A stretch of DNA of 64,000 nt from Phialophora verrucosa (taxonomy: Eukaryota > Ascomycota > Eurotiomycetes > Chaetothyriales > Herpotrichiellaceae): NCBI GenBank assembly GCA_002099365.1, contig MSED01000005.1, positions 2,294,001 through 2,358,000 on the forward strand, written 5' to 3'. Position numbers and translations under genes: made by a program. Shown one piece after another: positions 11,378 to 22,533 of the stretch (the stretch's first letter is position 1; each line of letters begins with the position of its first letter). Under the pieces are notes generated by a model. It had not been told where the DNA came from, ran no database searches, and saw only the letters and a list, made by a program, of their open reading frames with translations.

Positions 11378-12869
11378 TGCAGAGTCGAGGGGTTTGAGCG
11401 TTTGTGGGACTGTAGCTCGCGCTTTACACCCCAGAAAATGAGGTATCTCTGCACAACGCGCGTCAGGTGAAAAATATGTTGCCTGCGCAGGATGTCTTTA
11501 TCATTTTCCCAGTAGAGCGGCAGCCTTTCGTAATGCCCTTTGCACTGGTCCGAAGCCCAGTTTATCCTTGTATAGGCGGCGGAACGTTGCGGCTGATGGC
11601 GGGTGTGATTTGCACTTTCGAAAAAAGGTTCGGCGCAGATGGAACGTTCACTCGTACGAGCATGGCTCGAGTAGCGATTTCGGCCACCAAAGTTGCCCAC
11701 GTCATATATAGCATGGGAGGCTTTCACATCCCACTCACGTTCACGTTCAGCCAAAACCTCACCACTCACTCAATGGAGGCGGGACGTACGAGTACAAACC
11801 AGTTACGAGTACTCCGTGCTGGAGATGCCAATGAGAAGCTCCTGGTGATCGAGACGTTCTCGGATCCAGCCCTGCCCTTCTGCCATCTGCCGGTCAACAA
11901 CAACACATCATCTTCTTGCCCAGCCGCACCTCCTCCTCGCATTCTTATTCGCTACCGATTCTTCCAAAACCCAATCCCCACACAAATCCAAAATATTGTC
12001 CGAAACTTGCAAAATACCACCCGTTCTCTCCGTCTCAATGGAGCCACGTCTATGCCTCACCGCCTCCCTTTTCTTGCCTCACATTCCACTCATATACGGG
12101 AGAACCATCATTTTATGTGCCTAGGAGCCTCCCCTGTCCAAGGATTGGCCCGAAAGAGCAATCATCCTTCCTAATGAAGAACTTCATGACCCAACACTTG
12201 AAAAGAAGGGGCTGGGACGCAACCAGATTGGAGGAAAGCCATCTGCAAGATATGAGACGGCGTGATCTTGATTCTGGTTCATGTCAAGGGTCAGGGCTGA
12301 GCAGAGACTGGTCACACAGTACGCAGTATCGTCGGTAAGTACCGAGCAACACGGCCCGTGGATCTGGTTCAGATTGTGTTTGACCATTGGGTTTCTCGCG
12401 ACAAAAGCCGTTCGAAGTGCGGAGTACGTACTCGTACACGTTCCATCTCTTGTCGTGGGTATTAAGGTACAGTAATGTGTGAGAGAAGGGTTTCACGATC
12501 CCACTTGGTAGCCTTGATTATTGACGTCGGTTCTTGGGATTTAGTCCTTGCTCGAGACCTCATGTTGAGCTCTTACTTGACACGAATTGCAAAACCGGCC
12601 GAGTACAGTACTGTGTATATGAGAAGTGGAGTTTTTGTACATGATCCGCCCACTCCGTCGCCATGCATGGTGAATTCCAACCATCAATTAGAGTAAGGTC
12701 GTTGGGTCTTCCTCGAACATCCCAGTTGACCTCCAGGCCGAACTCTCATCTGACCTCTAATCTGCAATTGCGGATGAATGGGGAACGCACAGGTCATCGA
12801 TCCTGGGACCGCAGCCCATGTATGGTGTCCGTCACCTTTTAGTAGCCGCGCCTCGACCTTCTCCCGAAC
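11378..12869. other. Intergenic stretch upstream of the MoaE gene
   Basis: About 1.5 kb between the start of the MoaE-type gene and the stop of SCO1, both on the minus strand. A plus-strand open frame at 11467-12174 (235 codons) has no recognisable domain and a composition unlike a protein, so I do not call it. Several copies of tactccgt/cggagta-type motifs occur (for example near 11805-11818 and 12419-12433). Confidence 0.5.
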
Positions 12870-14010
12870 TCACTGCGTCCGAGCTGGAGCTGTAGCCGCG
12901 GCCGCGGCCGCCCCGCCTTCCTGCTTCTTCTGCAAATACGGCAACGGCGTCGTATCGATCGGCTTCTTCTCCCTCCTCCAATCCCTGATATGCTGCAGCA
13001 CTATCGCGGCCGCACTCTCCGGCGTGTCCTGCCTCCCGATACACTCGACAAAGTCACCCTCCGGGTCCATCACGTAGAAGTAAATGCTATGATCGACCAA
13101 GTAATCCTCCTCACCAGGCTTGAACTCCGGCGGCGTGGAGAAATAGACGCGATACTGCTTGCACACGTCTTTGGTCTGCTGCCATGTGCCGACCAGTCCG
13201 AGGATCGAAGGGTGGAACTCGGCGAGGTACGCCTTGAGCACGTCCGGCGTGTCGCGATTCGGGTCGCACGAGATGAAGATCGGGCGCACCGTGTTGGGAG
13301 CCCTCTCTTGGATGATGTCGAGGGCGTCGCCCATCTTGTCCAGCTCGTCGGGGCATATGTCTGGACAGTGGCTGAAGCCGAAGTAGATCTGCAGCACACA
13401 GAAACACGCACACACATGTCAGCCGCAATTCGAGCGCTCACGCTGTCGTCGTCTCATCTTCTGTCGTAGTAACCACGGTCCGCAGTCCCAAGGTAGGTAA
13501 CTCACCAATGAATACTTTCCCAGCAAATCCTTCTCCGTAAAGTCTTTGCCCTCGACGTCCTTCAATGTGAAGGGTCCTCCCACTTTGGGCTTCCCGTACC
13601 CTTTGCTCATTTCCACGATCCTCTTTCTCTCGAGCCTCTTCTTCTCATATTGGAAGTAAAAGATCATGCCTGCACCGACGGCCAGGAATAGAGTTGCTGA
13701 TCTGAATGAGAAGGGCTATACGTGGCGCACACAATGCGTTAGACGTGGGAGACCTACCGCGGATGAAGATACGTACGCCTGTGCGGTGGTACAGCTTGTC
13801 TCCTGCTCTTAACCTCGGCGACGACGATGTGAAGGTTCTCGAGTGGAGGCATTGTGGCGAGAGGGGGTAGCGACGCGCGGGAGATGGTCTGATAGATGAG
13901 GAAGAAGAGGTCGTTGTCGTTTGCCAGTGCAGCGACCTGGGGTTTGTGGAGGTTGGCTGCGCATACAGCCGTCGGAGGGTATGCTGAAGGGACGGAGAGG
14001 GCCTAGACAT
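12870..14010 (-). CDS. SCO1: SCO1 mitochondrial copper chaperone for cytochrome c oxidase
   Basis: Three exons, 14010-13777, 13715-13506 and 13388-12870, give 320 residues. Both introns (61 and 117 nt) join in phase 0: YHRTG-PFSFRSATLF and LGKYSL-IYFGFSHCPD. The N-terminus is rich in Arg/Ser, a likely mitochondrial presequence. One TM helix (about residues 83-100) follows, then a thioredoxin-like domain with the copper-binding CPDIC motif and the distal His in DYLVDHS. The role by family is delivery of copper to the CuA site of COX2 in the inner membrane. The C-terminal tail is Ala-rich (GGAAAAAATA). ATG 14010 is preferred over an upstream in-frame ATG at 14151 because it opens directly into the presequence. 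Confidence 0.93.
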
Positions 14011-14285
14011 CGTGTCGTGAGGTCTTAGGGTTCTTGTGGGATGAAGAAGGATGGCCGCTTGAGTGGGAGGAGCTTTCGGAACCTTGATACTGCCACAAGG
14101 ATGAAAGTGGTCCGTCCTACAAGGAGTACGGTGGAGACTACTACAGTACATGCAATTCTTGCAACTCGGGAGACGATGAGATCAAATGTTCTGTTTGTTT
14201 TCATCATTGCGTTATTTTGATTCCATCATTTTGTTACATATTCATCATATATGCCCTGCTAGGCTCTATTTTTCAGAGATATTGT

Positions 14286-16855
14286 TCACATCATAACGCC
14301 AGGCCCGCCCCCGAGTGCTACTGGCCCATTCATATAAGGCTCAACTTCAACCCAATTGTTCCAGTCCCACGCTAACGCGGAAGCACCACCAAGCCACTGC
14401 TCCGCAGGCAGTGACATCAAATCGTACAGTTGTGGAGGGCAGTTGAACCATGATGTGTCCATCTTGACCGCCGGGCCATCGTATGCAAATCCAGGCTGGG
14501 TGAACCCATCCATAGGAGCGGGTTGGTTGATCGAGGTGTACCCATCCTTGATACTGCACATCTCAGACTCATCGCTTGCGCTGGAAGCTTGGTGTACCAG
14601 AGATGGTGGCTCTAGGTCACCACGTCTGGTTGGAGAAGACTGCAGCAGTCGACGCAAGATGCGAGCGGCTTTGGCGCACACATCGCTTCTTGTCGCCATG
14701 CTCTCGAATCGCACCTGACATTTTTGGATTGCTCCGAGATATTGTGAACGGTATGTATTAGTAACGTCATCGTCGGAAGCAAGGAGAACCCCTAGCGTCG
14801 AGGCCGCCAGGAAGGCCTGGAAGCTTCCGAGTGAATAAACGAACCACCGATATGGCTTGAAACGCACGTCGCAACACAGATCCTCGTGGTTGCTGAGGAG
14901 AACCATTGCTGCAGTCGTGCAATGTGCTCGGCTCTGGCGAACTTGCTCTGGGGAATGAATAATCCCTCGACCTGCAACTGGGCCATATGATTGGAGATAC
15001 GGCCTGTGGAGAACGAGTCGTAGGTAATGTATATAGTTGTTGAGGATATACTGATGGGCAATGTGGTAGATCGGGAGCTGTTGTCCGTCCGCAAATCTTG
15101 TCTCATGCACATGCTCCTCTGCGGAGATACGACGCTCGAGTTCGTGAAGAGTGCTAATGTCTCTGCTGTCCCTGGCAAATTGACATATTTCCGACGCCAG
15201 GGAATACAGTTTGAATTTCAAGAGAATGTATGACATTTTCGTCGGTGGCCTCGGGTCGGATCCTTCGGCATAACGTTGCGGATTTCTGCTCAAAGAAATA
15301 TCCTCGTCGTCTATGTCTGCAGGAAGCCGGACGCTGGCCGAATCTGTTATTTTAATTGGAGCGAGGTTACCCAAGGTGGTATTTTGAATGGTGTAGAGCA
15401 ACATCAAACCTGCCCAACAGCGGCGTCGCTGTTCACTTCTCACTGGGTCAAGATTCAGCTGCGAGGGGTCGATATGGCACCCAAGCGAGACGCTGATGTG
15501 GAAAGTTGTCCCTAGCAAAGCCCAGGAAGGACCATGAGCGTGTGAAATCGCATATATGAGTAGCACCAAAGCTTGCACAGTATGCAGATTGTGTCGCCAG
15601 AGGAACTGGTCGGCCGATAGGCATTTCATGGCTGCCGATCGATACTGGGTTGCCAGAGTTTTGATTTTAGCTGAAGGACTCGCTGCACCTCCAAGGTCTG
15701 CCAATAGCGGACTATCGGAGTCCAAGGCGTTGACAGATATGGACAGTACAACAAACACCAACGCCAGGAAGGAGAGCGGCACTTCTCCAGGAGATTGGCA
15801 GAACTCGGCATATTCCCGATGAAAAGTCGGATCGTGGAGTATGTGGAAAAGCTATTCAAATGGCATGTCAGTCTGTTTCGCTCCCAAGTTTCATGCATTT
15901 CAAGAGCAACCGTCGGTGCAGTGAGGTGGACGATGTGCGGGTTTCCAGAATGGCATTTTCGCCGGGTTGAAGGAAAGGACCGATACCGGTACTTTCCAAG
16001 GGCACCAAATCAACTGGTGCAGAAAGGATATTGGATCTTCTATTCTTTTAAAATCTCGAAGCTCAAAGCAGAGTCCACATCACTGAGACATTCCTGCTTT
16101 GTACAAGCGGAGAAGGGAAAATATGGTTTACACGGCGAAGAAACATACCGGTGAGAAGACTTCGAAGAATATGTCCTTGAGTTCATCACGTTGAGGGCAT
16201 GGAGGTAATTCGGCCAGCAGCGCGTGGCGCGACGGGAGTGATTCGTCGTTGAACGGAAAATTTGTCGACATCGGAGGTGCCGAAGTCGATTGAATCAGCT
16301 CGTTGACCGCCTCAGCGTCCGCAGAGGCAATGCCAGGAACGAAGCGCTCATAGCCATCCCCATAAATGAGAACAGCGCCAACAGACTTCGTGTCTGCCAC
16401 CTCGGGATGACTAGCCTCGACTTCGTTCCATGGCGACGAGTTCAGCGATGATGGCTGCCGCTGAGACGGGGTGTCTTGATTCGACGAATACGAGTTCGGG
16501 ACGAGGTCATACCGCTGCTCTAGCAGGTGGCCCTGTCTTTCGAGCAGACTCTCAATCCGGTTTAATTTCTGCAGTACCTCATCTGAATTGGAGGAAGGGG
16601 GGCTCTGAATGGTTTGTCGAAGATAGAAGCAGGTTTGGCTGAAGCCACGACGAACGCAAGTCTGACAAAATGGACGCTCCCCAGAGCACTTGCTGCAAGT
16701 GGGATCAGCATATGCCGGCAATACCCTCGAGAGGCTCGATGAAATCGCTGGGAATCGACTCGGCGTCCCATCGAAGCAGATGAGTGGACTCACATCTTGC
16801 GTTTTCTACAATTTTCACAGCTCAGAGGCTGCCGTTTCACGGGCTGAGGCATCAT
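14286..16855 (-). CDS. Zn2Cys6 fungal transcription factor
   Basis: Three exons, 16855-16794, 16692-16149 and 15851-14286, give 723 residues. The first intron (101 nt) splits the zinc cluster. Joining restores CENCRKRKIKCSGERPFC followed by QTCVRRGFSQTC, a canonical six-Cys binuclear cluster near residues 13-42. A short coiled coil (LQKLNRIESLLERQ) follows. The second intron (297 nt, long for this window, with an actgac branch point) joins to IFFEVFSP-LFHILHDPTFH, the start of the fungal-specific transcription factor domain (PF04082 type), which occupies the middle of the protein. ATG 16855 is immediately followed by a second ATG at 16852. It lies beside the FAH-hydrolase fusion gene on the same strand and may regulate that neighbourhood; this is inference. 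Confidence 0.9.
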
Positions 16856-17466
16856 GGTTCGCGACGAACAGCAAGGATCCAATTCTCGACAACCCCAATT
16901 ACAAGCAAAGATATTCGGCCTTTGAATGACCGGTGAGCAGTGACAGGAGAATTTAAATTGCCTTGCGCTCGGACAATGTTGTTATATTTGATTGTCTCTT
17001 TGAGCGAAGTGAGGCGAGAGTGTGGAGGCGGTGGCAGGTTACAGATTAAGCGGCAAGGAGGAGAATCTGGGGGCCGGTGGCGCCTGCTTGTCTGCTTAAG
17101 TGAGTCTGGGGCACCCGGGCAGGAAGTTCCGGGGCTCGATCGGGATGGCTCGGCCGCCAGCGCCAGCTAGGGGGCTCCCTGAACTCTTCCTCCTTCCCCG
17201 CAAGGCCTTTGCCAGGCTGGGTAAGAGATCTCCCAGCAAAAACAATAAATCTATTGAGACGGAGCCGACTTCGTACTTGTGGTGCTCAATCCCCATTCAA
17301 CAAAGGCCCTGGAGACCTTTAGTGCGTGAGCTCCAACTCGGTTTAGGATTTATTTGACCTCGGAAGTGTAATATCTATCCCTGCTCTAATGCGCGGTCAA
17401 ATGGAACGTTGCAGGTTTGTGGTGAGAAACCCTGCGGTCTCCTGCAACTCGGGAACATCCTGGCGG
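16856..17466. other. Promoter region of the Zn2Cys6 factor and 3' region of the fusion gene
   Basis: About 600 bases between two minus-strand genes. It contains no protein-like frame. It should hold the promoter of the transcription factor and the downstream end of the FAH-hydrolase gene. No specific binding site can be assigned with confidence. Confidence 0.5.
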
Positions 17467-19464
17467 CTACTGCTTCCCTAAGAATGCTGTCACTGCAGAC
17501 GACACCCTCTCCGTGTTCTCAAAGAGGTGCCAGTGCGCGATCTTCGGCAGAACGATTACCTCCTCGCAGTTGGGTATCTTCTCCTTCATCTTCCGACACA
17601 TGTCAGGTGGTGAGACTTTATCTTCCTCGCCGGTAATGATCAACACTCTCGCCTTCAATGCAGATATGTCAAGAGTGTCTTTGTGCGAATCGGCAAGTGC
17701 CACACAAGCCTTCGCATATCCTTCGGGGTCTTGTCCCAGTAGAGATATTCGCGCTGCGGCAAGCGCGAGCGGATTTTCGGATTTGCTGTGGTCGGAGAGC
17801 CCTGCACCCACGACAGCATCCACAACTCCCAGCATTCCCTTTTCGCGAGCAAGGGCAGCCCGGCCGTATGTGGCTTTGCTGCCAGCTTCCGGGAGCGGTG
17901 AAGGCCCAGGTCCCTGAAGGATAAGCGTCTTGACCAGATCCGGATGGTCCAAAGCCAGCCTTATGGCGACGAGGCATCCCATTGAATGAGCAACAATCGT
18001 GAGCCCAGAACCAGCGCTGATTCCTGCCTGAGAGAGCACCTGATAAGCATCGGATGCCAACGAAGAAATGCTCAATTTGCTCGTTGCGGACGTGGGTGAA
18101 AGGCCGTGGCCCTCAAAATCCGCAAGGTGGTATTCCCAAGCATCACCCAGCCTTGTCATGATGGGCTGGAAGTACTCCGAGGTGCCGCCGAGACCATGGA
18201 TGAAATAAATCGGCGCGCGACCGTCACCGCCTTTCCGTTGGTAGAACAATCGCTTCGAGCCAACAGAAATGAGCCCCCGACCTTCGACTGTTCGCTCATT
18301 TGCCACTGGGACAGCGGACGATACGACGTGATCGAGTATGGTGGCGCGCGACTCCGGCTTCGCGATCTTGTTGGTCAACGTGCCGAGACCCGTTACAGAG
18401 ATCTTGACCACGTCCCCCGGGTGGAGCCAGATCTTAGGATCGAAGCCAAAGCCAACTCCGGCCGGTGTTCCAGTAGCTAACACGTCTCCTGGCTGAAGCG
18501 TCTGTGCTGCGGACAACGTTTCAATCAGAACTGGGATGCTGAAAATCAGGTCTTCCGTCGTTGCTTCTTGCCGCTTCTCGCCATTCACCGTGGTAGTGAC
18601 TGTGAGTACCTCGGGGAGATGTCCCTTAGGCACAGCAATTGGGCCAATGGGTGCAAAGGTATCAGGTCTGCAGATGGTGGTCAGCGTGCACGGTGTACAT
18701 GACTGACAAGGCAACACGCGCGTTCATTTCGTTGAAAGGCGGGATCTTGCTCACGATTTGCCAATGTAGAACTGCTTATGGTCGCGCTGCCGTTCACGTG
18801 CTGTCACGTCATTAATGATCGTGAAGCCCCAGACGTAATTGAGGGCATCTGCCTGGCTAATCTTGAATCCAGGCTTTCCGACGATGACTCCGATCTCTCC
18901 TTCATAGTCGACAGACTCTGTAAACCCAGGATGCGGATAGATCTCATCTCCGTCGGCAACTACCGAAGTCCATCGTTTGGTGAAAATGACTGGGTGGGTT
19001 GGCATATCCACCTTGTCAGAGCTATCGTAGCTGTAAAGATCAAAAAGAGTTAACATGGTCTGGAAGTCCTAACGAATTCCAGAAGCGCATACCCCGAAGC
19101 GTTGAATTCTTTTGCATGAGCCTGCAAGCCGTCAGCAGTCCCCATGACAGAGAATCGGGGCCATGCCTACTGCATAGTTCTTCCCGACGGCGAGAATATC
19201 CCGGCCGTAGATAGGCGGCAATAACTTCGCTTTGCTTCGGGGGAAAGGCTCGCCATCTTGAACAAAGGCGCTTTCGCCTGCCTCTATAACCTCGTAGAGG
19301 CTCCTTACCGGCGTACCCGAGACATAGGAAAGGGGTGTAATCTCCCCCGACTCTAAATCGAGATGTCCAATGCGTGGCTGTTTGCTACCTTCTGGAATAT
19401 ACGCTGCGTAGTTGGTCAATGTTGACCCAGCAGAGGGCACGCCGTTCGCAGAGGCTGTAGGCAT
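17467..19464 (-). CDS. Fusion enzyme: fumarylacetoacetate hydrolase domain + alpha/beta-hydrolase
   Basis: Four exons, 19464-19171, 19121-19093, 19030-18755 and 18667-17467, give 599 residues; exon 2 is a 29-nt microexon. The joins read ILAVGKNYA-AHAKEFNASG-YDSSDKVDMP and QFYIGKS-PDTFAPIGPIAV, matching the FAH fold. The N-terminal domain (about 1-305) has the metal-ligand pattern EGEIGVIVGK and GFTIINDVTARERQ, as in acylpyruvate hydrolases and HHDD isomerases. The C-terminal domain (about 320-599) has the oxyanion HGLGG, the nucleophile elbow AHSMG, the acid in ITGEEDK and the catalytic His in IAHWHLF. Both active sites look intact. FAH enzymes cleave C-C bonds of beta-diketo or acylpyruvate compounds; the hydrolase half resembles enol-lactonases and C-C hydrolases. 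The substrate is unknown. ATG 19464 (MPTASANG) is the first ATG in frame. Confidence 0.9.
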
Positions 19465-20386
19465 GACTTTCTGAATCACAAACCACGGTTTTAGCTGGTC
19501 GTCAAAAAGAAATCTCAAGCTGTCGCTCGCGAATGCCTTCGTTGAAATTGAGCAGAGTTTAAGCTACGCCGGTGAGCTTCAACGCGCGAGACTCGTGGGC
19601 ATTATCCGAGATTTCGCTTCTGACGCCGATGCACGTTCGGCGGAAGAACATGTCCTACCAGTAGATGAGCATTTTGCGGCTTGCTTAGGCCGGTGATGCT
19701 GCCGATGATGTGCGGCGAGCTCGTGAAGCCGTGGGGAATAAATGATGAGCAGAAGGTTGCGTCATTGTATGGCCGCAACACGCCGCTTTAATCCGCTCTA
19801 CTCCGCCTTTCACCGCAGGCGGACTGCGACCGCAGCTCGTTCTCTCTTTTCGACACGGTATCAACACCCGTCTTCGTGCATTCTAGCAGGAGGATCGATC
19901 TGCACATCATCTTCCAGACCGCCCATGCCAAGACGCCAGGTCAAGGTGCTAAGCTGGCGGAAATGCATGCGAACAATCGTCACCCCGTTCCCAACCCCGC
20001 AACTTGAACAAGCGCGAATGTCTGGAGCCGAAATCCATCGACTGAATGCACTCGTTAGGTAGCAGGACCCCTTGCTACGGGCGAATATCCATCGTGTCTT
20101 TCAGTCGGGTTGCGTGAGTGGCGCGATGTCGATCCAGAGTCCGGCATCCTACCGATACTACCTCTGCCCGGGGTGATGCCGGCTCTATGGAATTGCATGG
20201 GAAGTGCTTCCATGGGGCTGAAGAAGCTCGAGGACGATCGGCCCAGGCAAAACCGGCAATGAAGCATACTTGAACGTGTGATATCGACTCTGGAGCTTCT
20301 GTCAGGAACAAAACACCTTCGGACTCCTCATCTCGGTCTGAAGCATTCGCCCACCCTGCAGAACCACATCAAGCACATCAAGCACG
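19465..20386. other. Bidirectional promoter region
   Basis: About 920 bases between the divergent FAH-hydrolase fusion gene (minus) and the YaaH-family transporter gene (plus). A plus frame at 19742-20062 has no recognisable features. The two genes could share regulatory sites here, but I cannot point to one. Confidence 0.5.
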
Positions 20387-21236
20387 ATGTCCTCCTACGA
20401 CGCAGCAGATCAGCTCGAAAAGTCGGCCGCGGCTCATGACGAAGCACAACGCATAGAACGCGTCCGCACGAAGGGTGGGCACGAAGATGACCGAACACAG
20501 CCGTCTCTTCCAGTGGTGCATCGATCATTTGCCAACCCAGCGCCGTTGGGATTGCTTTCTTTTGCTACGGGTAAGCTCCTGCACTCAGATGAAGCCAAAT
20601 ATGTGGTGACTCAAACATCAAGGTATATTCCTGATCTCGGCCTACGGGGTTCATGTGCGGAACATTCACACGCCCAACGTTCTCGTCGCGATGATCATCT
20701 TTTTCGGGGGCGTTTGCCAGTACATCTCTGGAATAATGGAGTTTATATCTGGCAATACCTTCGGAGCTACGGTCTTCTCCTCTTATGGCGCTTTCAACAT
20801 ATCCTACGCGATGATCTACCTTCCGGGCAGTGGCATTATCGCGGCGTACACCGACAAAGCCACTGGCGAACTCAGCCCTGAGTTCAACCAAGCTCTGGCT
20901 ATGTTTGTCTGGGCTTGGTTTATCCTGACTGTTATCTACACGGGCGCCGCCTGTCGTGCGTCGTGGGTTCTGTTCTTGGACCTCGCCTTCCTGGACCTGG
21001 ACCTACTACTGTTGGCCTGTGGCTATATGTACGGTAACCAGTCGCTGCTTGTTGCTGGAAACTCTGTCGGGTTCGTCGTGGCTGTCTTGAGCTGTAAGTC
21101 GTCGTTTTATGTGCCCTTTGAACTGCCGTGACTAATTCCCATCGCAGATTGGGCAGGCATTGCCGGGCTGTACGCGGGGGGCGTGACCCCGTTCAACATT
21201 CCCACTTTCCCAATGCCGTGGGCGGAGAAGAATTGA
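20387..21236 (+). CDS. GPR1/FUN34/YaaH-family (acetate-type) membrane transporter
   Basis: Three exons, 20387-20570, 20623-21093 and 21148-21236, give 247 residues. The introns are 52 and 54 nt; joins give SFATG-IFLISAYGVHVRN and VAVLS-YWAGIAGLY. A polar N-terminus of about 48 residues leads to the family signature NPAPLGLLSFATG, then six hydrophobic segments. The C-terminus NIPTFPMPWAEKN is typical of fungal members. Relatives include AcpA of Aspergillus and Ato1-3/Ady2 of yeast, which move acetate or other small monocarboxylates, or export ammonium, across the plasma membrane. It is divergent from the FAH-hydrolase fusion, whose chemistry could release short acids; transport of such a product is plausible but unproved. 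Confidence 0.92.
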
Positions 21237-21392
21237 TAGGCGAGGTCACAACCGTGCGAGGGCGGCAGCGATCAGGAAACATCCAGCCAGGACCCTTGGT
21301 TGAGAAGCGCGTGGGAACCCGGCTTAGAATAAATATATGGAATACGTTGAGAGTGAGAATGAGCGGCGTGGAAGAGTTCCTCTGCGGCATTG

Positions 21393-21911
21393 CTACCAAC
21401 CATCGTCACCCAACTTCGACAAGCCGACATATCTGACTGACTCGGGGAATCTGTTCTTGACCCCTTCAGTCCTGCCTACCCTAAGCGCCCGGCCGTATTG
21501 CTCCATAACGCTCTTGCCATGCAGCCGCCAGAATTGCCAGGAGCAGTCCTCTCCGACAAAGCTCATAATCACATCTTCACCTCCTGGGTGTTCTGCAGCG
21601 AAGTCGGAGCAATCGTAAACAATGCTGTCTATGACAATCCAATATTCATTGTCCCGTGTCTGTTCCTTATCGGAGATGGCGTGGTCCCTCGACTTGAACT
21701 GCTTGCTGCGTCCAAGTACCAGATCCTTGGCGATGAAGGGGAGGTCGTCGTCTGATAGTGACTCTGGCACGAAGGGGTACTTTTTGTTGGTAGCCGAGGG
21801 CTTGTTGACTTCGTCTTGCGATTGATTGTTGACGTCTTCGATGTGAGCGATGTCCGCGTCCCGCTTGAGAGAGCCTGTCGGCCCGAATCGACCTCTTCGT
21901 ACGGCTTGCAT
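21393..21911 (-). CDS. Cytochrome b5-domain protein
   Basis: A single exon of 172 residues from ATG 21911. The C-terminal half carries a cytochrome b5 heme domain: WIVIDSIVYDCSDF, then the first heme ligand in EHPGGEDVI and the second His in FWRLHGKSVMEQY. The N-terminal 80 residues are polar, with no clear signal peptide or membrane segment, so a soluble electron carrier is likely. Fungal proteins of this small type have no settled function. It ends 156 bases from the convergent YaaH-family transporter gene and is divergent from the amidohydrolase gene. Confidence 0.85.
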   Translation of the reverse strand: MQAVRRGRFGPTGSLKRDADIAHIEDVNNQSQDEVNKPSATNKKYPFVPESLSDDDLPFIAKDLVLGRSKQFKSRDHAISDKEQTRDNEYWIVIDSIVYDCSDFAAEHPGGEDVIMSFVGEDCSWQFWRLHGKSVMEQYGRALRVGRTEGVKNRFPESVRYVGLSKLGDDGW

Positions 21912-22533
21912 GGTTCTTGTGAGGACAGTTTGGAACAAAGGACGGGTCTTTACCCCTCACGGACACGTACCAATTGGGCTCTCCGGGTTGTAATAAGCGT
22001 CCATGGTGCCAGATGGGTATCTTGAAGTACCCTTTGCGGCACGAGGCCGCCCTTCGCCGCTGAAACCCGCCTGATGCTCCTCATCGATGCCGATCTACAT
22101 TGTGAGCAGGAGGAAAGAAGCTTACGCCGACCCCAGCATGCAACGTCGAATCATGGCACACGGATGCACACCCCCTCCTTCCGCGCCCTGGCTGGATTCT
22201 TTTACGTGGACGGCCGTGGATGGAAGGACGCGGGGGGTTCAACTTGCGGGGTGCAGGAGGAAAAGCGGCTTCCGGCATCAAGTAGGCTGACACTTCTGCA
22301 TTCCATGATGATGAGGGACTCCCTCATTGGCCGTGTAACCCCTCCCGTTCTACAGATACATGTGAATACCTGGCGTCGGCAAGATGCCACGATCCAGCGG
22401 CAATGGTCAAGTACAGACACCTTCCGACCGAAGACCCCATGGTCAATACCTTACACCACCGACCTGCGAGGGATTCCTGCCAGGAAAGAGAATCACATTC
22501 CGACACCATTCTTTCTGAGCACAGCTACACACG
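21912..22533. other. Bidirectional promoter region, cytochrome b5 / amidohydrolase
   Basis: About 620 bases between divergent start codons. A plus frame entering from 22074 is out of frame with the amidohydrolase and is not protein-like. No specific element is assigned. Confidence 0.45.

Noticed and set aside
11467..12174. Plus-strand frame of 235 codons between the MoaE-type gene and SCO1
   Set aside because: Composition is not protein-like and no family is recognised; it overlaps likely promoter sequence.
15852..16148. A further exon inside the 297-nt intron of the Zn2Cys6 gene
   Set aside because: Direct joining restores a conserved motif in phase 0, and no in-frame segment with both splice sites was found inside.
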